Source: a virus. From it: a DNA stretch of 42,980 bases. Shown here one piece after another: positions 38,708 to 42,980 of the stretch. The notes beneath the pieces are model-generated. The model was not told the DNA's origin. It ran no database searches and saw only the letters and a list, made by a program, of their open reading frames with translations. Each line of letters opens with the position of its first letter. Positions within the stretch are counted from its first letter, which is position 1. Where the stretch lies: positions 1 to 42,980 of the IMG/VR virus record IMGVR_UViG_3300027754_000180; one strand, given 5' to 3'. The translations under genes were made by a program, and so were the position numbers.

Positions 38708-39064
38708 ATGGACAATAGTTTTTTTACGAATCAGCTACTTCAAATCGGGAAAAATTTGGCTGTACCGCCAAAAACTGGACCATTTCCTGGCCACGCTCGC
38801 TGTTCTGAATGCGGCACAGGAAACAACAACGACTGGCTTACCGAACTGTTCGCCAATTCCCCTATTCGTTCAACTCAAGAAATTGCCCGGTCTAACGAAG
38901 CGGCTCACGCTGCCCACGTTGCAATGGTTGCGGCCAGCAAGAAGGAATCAGACGCAAGGAAGTGTGGCAAGTGCAACGGTACGGGCACTGTCTACTACTA
39001 CGCGCACCACAAGGGCGGTGAGTGCTTCCGCTGCGGCGGCACGGGCCGTAAGGCGGTGGCGTAA
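38708..39064 (+). CDS. Protein with DnaJ-type zinc finger
   Basis: The product has 118 residues. CGKCNGTGTVYYYAHHKGGE and CFRCGGTG give two CxxCxGxG motifs, the DnaJ-type zinc finger. An earlier CSECGTG may add to it. The N-terminal part is unremarkable, and the middle is helical. TTTGGAGG precedes the ATG. It is probably a zinc-binding accessory protein; a chaperone role is not implied by the finger alone. Confidence 0.7.
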   Translation: MDNSFFTNQLLQIGKNLAVPPKTGPFPGHARCSECGTGNNNDWLTELFANSPIRSTQEIARSNEAAHAAHVAMVAASKKESDARKCGKCNGTGTVYYYAHHKGGECFRCGGTGRKAVA

Positions 39065-39255
39065 TGACGAACATGAAAACGAGCTACGAAACGAAGTTGG
39101 AGAAGTACCGTGCCACCTGTATCAATATGGCGCGGCTGGAAGTGGTAACCCTCAAGTTTTACATCGCGAGCGGTTGCCCTAACACTGCGGCACAGTTCGC
39201 AGCACGGGCAGCACGCTGGTATTTTTCAGCGTACCCGGAAGCTCGGGAAAATTAG
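39064..39255 (+). CDS. Small hypothetical protein
   Basis: The product has 63 residues and overlaps the previous stop as TAATG. It is helical, with aromatics (ARLEVVTLKFYIASGCP, RAARWYFSAYPEA). Not recognised. Confidence 0.6.
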   Translation: MTNMKTSYETKLEKYRATCINMARLEVVTLKFYIASGCPNTAAQFAARAARWYFSAYPEAREN

Positions 39256-39267
39256 GAGATCAAGACA

Positions 39268-39657
39268 ATGGCCTACATGAATCAAGACAAGAAAGCTGTT
39301 ATCGCAGCGCAACTGAAGAAAGTAGTTCCGGCGGGGTGGAAGTACTCGCTGCGGGTACACAACCATTCAACCCTGGTACTCACTGTGCAATCCGCTCCGG
39401 TGGATCTGTGTAATACAGTCCCGGCGGTGGATCGGCGGTACCCAATCGACAACGCTAACGGGTATCGGCAACTCAATACGTACCATCTCGACTATGAAAT
39501 GTCCGGCGAATTGCTGGCCACCTTCGAGGCTATCAAGGATGCCATGAACCTGGGCAACCATGACAACTCAGATCCTCAAGTTGACTATTTCGACGTGGGC
39601 CACTACGTCAGCATCCATATCGGCGCGTGGGATAAGCCGTTCAGGGTGGTAGCGTAA
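39268..39657 (+). CDS. LPD29-like domain protein
   Basis: The product has 129 residues after GGAG. It contains SLRVHNHSTLVLTVQSAPVD, a central Asn/Tyr-rich part, then NLGNHDNSDPQVDYFDVGHY and VSIHIGAWDKPF. These are the elements I associate with LPD29, a large-polyvalent-protein domain (a small alpha-beta fold with a DNSDxxxDYFDVG motif). Here it is a stand-alone protein. Its role in phages is not known. Confidence 0.65.
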   Translation: MAYMNQDKKAVIAAQLKKVVPAGWKYSLRVHNHSTLVLTVQSAPVDLCNTVPAVDRRYPIDNANGYRQLNTYHLDYEMSGELLATFEAIKDAMNLGNHDNSDPQVDYFDVGHYVSIHIGAWDKPFRVVA

Positions 39658-39737
39658 TGCTCCGCGCCATCGCATATGTGGCCCTCTGGGCCGCGGTAGT
39701 CGCCACCTGGGCGACGGTATTTTATATCATCGACTAG
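39657..39737 (+). CDS. 26-residue membrane peptide
   Basis: A single hydrophobic helix is evident (MLRAIAYVALWAAVVATW, then ATVFYIID). It starts by TAATG overlap with the previous gene. It has the same form as the 29-residue peptide at 33331. A role in host membrane modification is possible. Confidence 0.55.
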   Translation: MLRAIAYVALWAAVVATWATVFYIID

Positions 39738-39743
39738 TTTTGA

Positions 39744-39772
39744 TTGCATTCTGACATCTCAGGGTGTAACGT
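39744..39772 (+). promoter_or_regulatory. Early promoter P4
   Basis: TTGCAT (39744-39749) and TAACGT (39767-39772) are 17 bases apart and followed by AGTAACGG. The 18-base upstream sequence is identical to that at P3. Confidence 0.55.
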
Positions 39773-39779
39773 AGTAACG

Positions 39780-39796
39780 GGTACTTTGGAGGTACC
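39780..39796 (+). promoter_or_regulatory. Leader hairpin with Shine-Dalgarno loop, H2
   Basis: GGTAC (39780-39784) pairs with GTACC (39792-39796) around TTTGGAG. The ATG at 39800 follows at normal spacing from GGAGG. The stem sequence differs from H1 but the pairing and loop are preserved. Confidence 0.5.
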
Positions 39797-39799
39797 AAC

Positions 39800-40045
39800 A
39801 TGGTCGCAATAACAGGCAATACATCCGTACGGGCTGAACTGCACGCACTGGGCGGACAGTGGGATAAGGCGGCAAAGGCGTGGATGGTACCGGAGCATAA
39901 CGCGGCTGCCGCTGCTGCCCTTGCTGCTGGGGGGCTGCGGAAAGTTGGCGGACGGTCGCGGGGGTATCTCGGCACCGACCGTTATGGCTGCGCTCATTTC
40001 GGCACGCCCTGCCGCTGCGAAGACTATCCGTGCTGCGGACATTAG
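39800..40045 (+). CDS. Small protein with GGxWD/AWMVP-type domain
   Basis: The product has 81 residues. TSVRAELHALGGQWDKAAKAW then MVP is a domain seen repeatedly in phage and plasmid proteins (a short alpha-beta module with ALGGxWD and KxWxVP). A Cys/His-rich C-terminus (CAHFGTPCRCEDYPCCGH) probably binds zinc. GGAGG precedes the ATG in H2. Function unknown. Confidence 0.65.
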   Translation: MVAITGNTSVRAELHALGGQWDKAAKAWMVPEHNAAAAAALAAGGLRKVGGRSRGYLGTDRYGCAHFGTPCRCEDYPCCGH

Positions 40046-40053
40046 GAGCGGAC

Positions 40054-40293
40054 ATGGAAACATTTACAGTTCGAGTTGGCGACCGTGTCGCCTATAGCGC
40101 GAAATGGTTGCAGTCTACCGGGCAGGTTGCCGGGGACATTGGGCACGCTCGTGGTGTGGTGGTGGCTCTCGAGTCCACCACGCCCGACTGGACCTTGGCA
40201 ACAATCCAGTGGGGTAACGGGGAATTCCCTGACCGCGTCAATGTGGCGAACCTTGCCATCGTTGGGGCGAACTCGAGGTTCTGCGCGATATGA
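40054..40293 (+). CDS. KOW/SH3-like small protein
   Basis: I chose the ATG at 40054 (METFTVRVGDRVAYSAKW) because AGGAG lies upstream; the frame opens at 40030. The product has 79 residues. VGDRVAYSAKWLQSTGQVAG, RGVVVAL, LATIQWGNG and RVNVANLAIV form the five-strand pattern of small SH3/KOW-like phage proteins. It is coupled to the next gene by ATGA. Role unknown. Confidence 0.62.
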   Translation: METFTVRVGDRVAYSAKWLQSTGQVAGDIGHARGVVVALESTTPDWTLATIQWGNGEFPDRVNVANLAIVGANSRFCAI

Positions 40294-40487
40294 CACACGA
40301 GAGCTACATCTACCACGATTACAGCACCAACCACGCGCCACAGTCCGGCATGCTGCGTTTCCAGCACCATCAGCAGGCGGAGCAGTGGGCTTCACGGGCA
40401 AACCTTGACGGCCCCGTGTCGGTGCTGGTCTATAACTGCATTTACGGGTTCGCTCCGGCGGCTCAGATGACTTTGGAGGTGAGGTAA
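40290..40487 (+). CDS. Small hypothetical protein
   Basis: The product has 65 residues and overlaps the previous gene as ATGA. Its His/Tyr/Gln-rich N-terminal half includes YIYHDYSTNHAPQSG and FQHHQQAEQWASRA. The C-terminal half is beta-like (VSVLVYNCIYGF). TTTGGAGG near its end serves the next gene. Not recognised. Confidence 0.6.
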   Translation: MTHESYIYHDYSTNHAPQSGMLRFQHHQQAEQWASRANLDGPVSVLVYNCIYGFAPAAQMTLEVR

Positions 40488-40754
40488 ATGGAAAAATACA
40501 GCGTAGTTGTCGAGTCCGGCTCATGCAGTCAGGACTATAAGAGATGGGAGGAGCGGGCGCACTGCGGCCATGCTCACCGCACTATCGAGGCGGCAACAGC
40601 CTGTCTGGCCAAGCTCACCCGGCGGTTCTGCCAGCACGGCAGACCGCAGGGTACATCGTGCCGCCACTGTCTCGGTCGAGCGCAGGGGTCCAGCATGTCG
40701 GCGCAGTGGTTTGGCGCAACTCTGCACAATCAGGATGGGGAGCGGGTGTCCTAA
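40488..40754 (+). CDS. Small Cys/His-rich protein
   Basis: The product has 88 residues. RAHCGHAHRTIEAATACLAK, FCQHGR and SCRHCLGR provide Cys and His residues suited to zinc binding. The first part (KYSVVVESGSCS) is a strand. TTTGGAGGTGAGG precedes the ATG. Not recognised. Confidence 0.6.
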   Translation: MEKYSVVVESGSCSQDYKRWEERAHCGHAHRTIEAATACLAKLTRRFCQHGRPQGTSCRHCLGRAQGSSMSAQWFGATLHNQDGERVS

Positions 40755-41038
40755 TGCAATTCCCCCTGATCCACACCAACGGCACCTGTGGTGATGACCT
40801 GCTGGCTGATCAGTGCGACATCGCCCGTGCGCTGCGCGATGCCCTCGAGGTGATGGCAGCTAACGGGCCTAACGCACGCGACTACTATCCTCTCGAGGCT
40901 GGGGCATGGGAGCGGGCCAGAGAGCAGCACACAGCCCGTCTCAGCGCGATTAGAGCGGTCTTGACGGACGTGGAACGCATGGCAGAATACCTCGCGGCGG
41001 AGCCGTGGACACAGTTGGAGATGAGGGAAGCACAATGA
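40754..41038 (+). CDS. Hypothetical early protein
   Basis: The ATG at 40754 overlaps the previous stop as TAATG. The product has 94 residues. It is helical and acidic, with GDDLLADQCDIARALRDALE, ARDYYPLEAGAWERAREQH and LSAIRAVLTDVERMAEYL. It is coupled to the next gene by ATGA. Not recognised. Confidence 0.6.
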   Translation: MQFPLIHTNGTCGDDLLADQCDIARALRDALEVMAANGPNARDYYPLEAGAWERAREQHTARLSAIRAVLTDVERMAEYLAAEPWTQLEMREAQ

Positions 41039-41208
41039 CGAACACAACGAACAAATACCACCGCGACGGCACCGTGACATTCTGGAGCGTCTATCAGCAG
41101 TCATGGACGCGCTGCGATGCAGCCCGGATTGATCACGCCGAGCTGGCGGCGATGAACGACGGCGAACGCAAGCGGATTGCCCGGTTGGAGATGAGGAAAA
41201 CACAATGA
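41035..41208 (+). CDS. Small hypothetical protein
   Basis: The ATG at 41035 (MTNTTNKYHRDGTVTFWSV) overlaps the upstream stop; the frame opens at 41005. The product has 57 residues. The strand-like first half (DGTVTFWSVYQQSWTRC) precedes a charged helix. Not recognised. Confidence 0.6.
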   Translation: MTNTTNKYHRDGTVTFWSVYQQSWTRCDAARIDHAELAAMNDGERKRIARLEMRKTQ

Positions 41209-41426
41209 ACCGAGATCAACTAAACGCGCATCTGGCAGAGCGCATGGGCGATGTCACGACTAACGCAGAGGCGGCGTCAATGGCATCTATGCTGGAGGCT
41301 CACGGCTACGTGGGCCGCGACCACAACGGCGGGTTCACCGTGGACACGGAGGCCGTGCCTGAACGCCTGTGGTTTGAGCTACTGGCAGACGTTTGCGAGA
41401 TGCACCCAGAGGAGGCAGCACAATGA
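41205..41426 (+). CDS. Small acidic hypothetical protein
   Basis: The product has 73 residues and is coupled by ATGA on both sides. It has helices (LNAHLAERMGDVTTNAEA, ASMASMLEAHGYV) and an acidic tail (EMHPEEAAQ). Not recognised. Confidence 0.58.
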   Translation: MNRDQLNAHLAERMGDVTTNAEAASMASMLEAHGYVGRDHNGGFTVDTEAVPERLWFELLADVCEMHPEEAAQ

Positions 41427-41665
41427 AGCATCAACGTAAACCGATTTACACGCTGTACTACTCGCAGTTCCTGCCAGCGTTGGGCAAGCCTGCATTCGTC
41501 GCCAACTGCGTACAGTCACTCACCTTGGCTCGTCGCATGGCCACGGATGCAGCGTGCATATGCGACCTGAAGCACCCGTCCGGGCTGCGCGTCGGCTATC
41601 TGGTGCCACATGCCAGCGTGCCACTGACGACGGTGATGGGGCTGATGCTGGCGGTGCCCTCATGA
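41423..41665 (+). CDS. Small hypothetical protein
   Basis: The ATG at 41423 overlaps the previous stop. The product has 80 residues. It starts MKHQRKPIYTLYYSQFLPAL and has CICDLKHPSGLRVGYLV. The strand/helix mix suggests a small folded domain. Not recognised. Confidence 0.58.
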   Translation: MKHQRKPIYTLYYSQFLPALGKPAFVANCVQSLTLARRMATDAACICDLKHPSGLRVGYLVPHASVPLTTVMGLMLAVPS

Positions 41666-41829
41666 TTAGCCGGGGCAGGCCTCGAGTCAGCATCATGCCT
41701 GGGCAGGTGCGGCGGCTGGCAGATGGCCCGACGCCCACCACCTGGAAGCAGATCGCAGCCACGCTGGGCATTTCAATTGCCACCGCGATGCGGTTGTACA
41801 AGGCGAGCAAACAGGACACGGGTGCCTAA
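41662..41829 (+). CDS. Stand-alone resolvase-type HTH protein
   Basis: The ATG at 41662 overlaps the previous stop; the product has 55 residues. SRGRPRVSIMPGQVRRLADG then TTWKQIAATLGISIATAMRL reads like the C-terminal helix-turn-helix of Hin/resolvase recombinases, without any catalytic domain. It may be a small regulator that binds DNA, possibly at recombination or promoter sites. Confidence 0.65.
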   Translation: MISRGRPRVSIMPGQVRRLADGPTPTTWKQIAATLGISIATAMRLYKASKQDTGA

Positions 41830-41883
41830 CGCACCAACGCCCACGTTCCGGGCAGGAGCATGGGCGTCAGGTGTGCCGGTTAA

Positions 41884-41904
41884 GGCTGCGCTTTGGAGGC
41901 AGCC
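41884..41904 (+). promoter_or_regulatory. Hairpin with TTTGGAG loop, H3
   Basis: GGCTGC (41884-41889) pairs perfectly with GCAGCC (41899-41904) around GCTTTGGAG. It is the third hairpin presenting TTTGGAG with an unrelated stem. No promoter of the P3/P4 type is seen just upstream, and the next ATG is 18 bases past the Shine-Dalgarno site. Confidence 0.4.
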
Positions 41905-41917
41905 CCAGCATAGCATA

Positions 41918-42010
41918 ATGCAGCATGATGGCGTGGCAGCGGGTAATTTGGAACTGTTGCACGCGCAACGTTTATGTGGTACCGTTAGACACAGGAGATA
42001 CAGACGATGA
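41918..42010 (+). CDS. Possible 30-residue coupled peptide
   Basis: A frame from ATG 41918 (MQHDGVAAGNLELLHAQRL) ends by ATGA overlap with the large gene at 42007. It also covers promoter P5. The overlap argues for translation, and the promoter argues for a leader only. Undecided. Confidence 0.3.
   Translation: MQHDGVAAGNLELLHAQRLCGTVRHRRYRR
41957..41985 (+). promoter_or_regulatory. Early promoter P5
   Basis: TTGCAC (41957-41962) and TACCGT (41980-41985) are 17 bases apart, matching the TTGCRY and TAMMGT pattern of P2-P4. It sits directly before the AGGAG and ATG of the gene at 42007. Confidence 0.45.
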
Positions 42011-42980
42011 CAACCAAACAGCAGATCATAGCCAGAGCGCAGGCCGCAGGATCAGGCGCAAAAACTTTCCGGGGCGCAGTCAAGGCGCTGCGTGCCGCGA
42101 TCAAGCCTGGTGTGATGTACAGGCAACAGCGGCGGATTAGCCGGGGGCCGCAAGAGGCCAGCAACTACGTTACAGCTGCGCGAGCGGCACGGCTGTACGC
42201 ACGCTACGCGCCATTGGCCACCGCGCAGTGTGCTGCATTTGGATTGCTGCCACGAGATACGGCAATTGCACTGGAGCAATGCGGCGTCTCCGCGACCGCC
42301 ATCCGGGCGCTATCGCGTCTCAGGGTTGATCGGCGTGCCGCACGTATTGCTGCATGGCTGACCGCGCCGGATCAGGCCAGCTATGCAATGATGCCACTGC
42401 TGGCACTGGCTCATGACGCTGCTGAATCTCTGCACGCTATCAGCTCGCAGTACAGCAGCCAGCGGGCGACGTGGCACAACGGCAGAGAGACGAGGGAGCA
42501 AACTGACTGGCAGGCGTATGCCAAAAGCTATGGGCGTCCTGCGAACTGGATCAACCCGGCATACGATGTCACTGTGAAATATGCAGACGGCATCTATACC
42601 GTTGCCGCCCGTATCGTGTCGGTGCGGGGCAAAATAACGATGCTTCCGCTTGATTCGCGCAACAGGTACAGCCACCCGGCAAAACTTGCCAATGATCTGT
42701 TTTGCAGAGTCACGGCAGACGCTGATCTGGTGGAGCGGTACGATGTGCGGGGGCGCATGGTTGGCGTTGCTCTTAAGGTGGGCGCATCGTGGGAGCACGG
42801 CGCAGACCGGGCCGAATGCGAGGCTGAAACGCTACGTAAAACGCGGCTTGCGGGTGAGCGTGAATTGCTGGCAAAACGTGCGGCTCTCACTGCGTTGCAG
42901 ACCGCTCGCCGGGATCGCAGGGCGCGGCTGTTTGCGCGGCTGTCTCAGGTGCAGGTGGGATTTGCCGACGTGCGCGGGGC
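42007..42980 (+). CDS. Large early protein, partial
   Basis: The gene has AGGAG upstream and is open to the right edge, with 324 residues visible. The N-terminal part is basic (RAVKALRAAI after KTF, then YRQQRRISRGPQ) and helical. A middle region has WHNGRETREQTDWQAYAKSY and GRPANWINPAYDVTV, followed by a strand-rich part (YTVAARIVSV, ITMLPLDSRNRYSHPAK). The C-terminal visible part is charged helix. I do not recognise the family. It is the last gene in view and lies behind P5. Confidence 0.65.
   Translation, partial: MTTKQQIIARAQAAGSGAKTFRGAVKALRAAIKPGVMYRQQRRISRGPQEASNYVTAARAARLYARYAPLATAQCAAFGLLPRDTAIALEQCGVSATAIRALSRLRVDRRAARIAAWLTAPDQASYAMMPLLALAHDAAESLHAISSQYSSQRATWHNGRETREQTDWQAYAKSYGRPANWINPAYDVTVKYADGIYTVAARIVSVRGKITMLPLDSRNRYSHPAKLANDLFCRVTADADLVERYDVRGRMVGVALKVGASWEHGADRAECEAETLRKTRLAGERELLAKRAALTALQTARRDRRARLFARLSQVQVGFADVRG

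Overview
The window is most of the genome of a tailed double-stranded DNA phage, or a prophage or metagenomic contig of one, with P22/podovirus-like architecture. It carries a large portal protein of about 790 residues, a scaffold, a coat protein of about 430 residues, a run of long Ala/Gly/Gln-rich ejection-type proteins, a tailspike and fibres. No contractile-tail, tape-measure or tail-tube gene is seen. The host cannot be fixed from the sequence. Several secreted proteins with short Lys/Arg n-regions and Ala-X-Ala or Ala-Gln cleavage sites point to a diderm bacterium, and an Acidobacteriota-like soil host is only a guess.

Layout. (1) Bases 1-1150, minus strand: lysis block with a partial XhlA-like anchor, a holin-like protein, a YkuD/Tlde1-type cell-wall enzyme and a small hydrophobic protein. 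(2) 1150-3270: four genes whose products all start with Sec signal peptides, one of them fibre-like. (3) 3280-10722: ejection/internal virion proteins, including a HExxH metallopeptidase. (4) 10734-20925: fibre and virion proteins, a signal-peptide-bearing pectate-lyase-fold tailspike, a frameshifted fibre gene and a neck protein. (5) 20997-27572: coat, scaffold, portal and three small genes. (6) 27569-30790: terminase large subunit (TerL) interrupted by an intein, with an HNH endonuclease gene nested inside the intein in another reading frame. (7) 31150-31395: a divergent promoter region between the late operon and a plus-strand serine recombinase. (8) 32148-37049, minus strand: tightly overlapping small genes, an excisionase-like protein, a winged-helix replication-type protein and the terminase small subunit (TerS), which lies about 5.7 kb from TerL. 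(9) 37101-42980, plus strand: early-type small genes (Gp88-like, LPD29-like, zinc-finger and HTH proteins) behind a family of related promoters, ending in an open gene.

Two free-standing HNH genes sit on the plus strand at late-gene junctions (13973 and 23792), each with its own promoter and a hairpin at the predicted transcript start.

The strongest unusual signals are: (a) the HNH gene nested out of frame in the TerL intein; (b) a C-terminal TerL extension that looks like a second, degenerate nuclease domain; (c) six late proteins with Sec signal peptides, including the tailspike; (d) early leaders in which different stems hold the same TTTGGAG Shine-Dalgarno loop. All functional calls come from reading motifs by eye; no database search was run.
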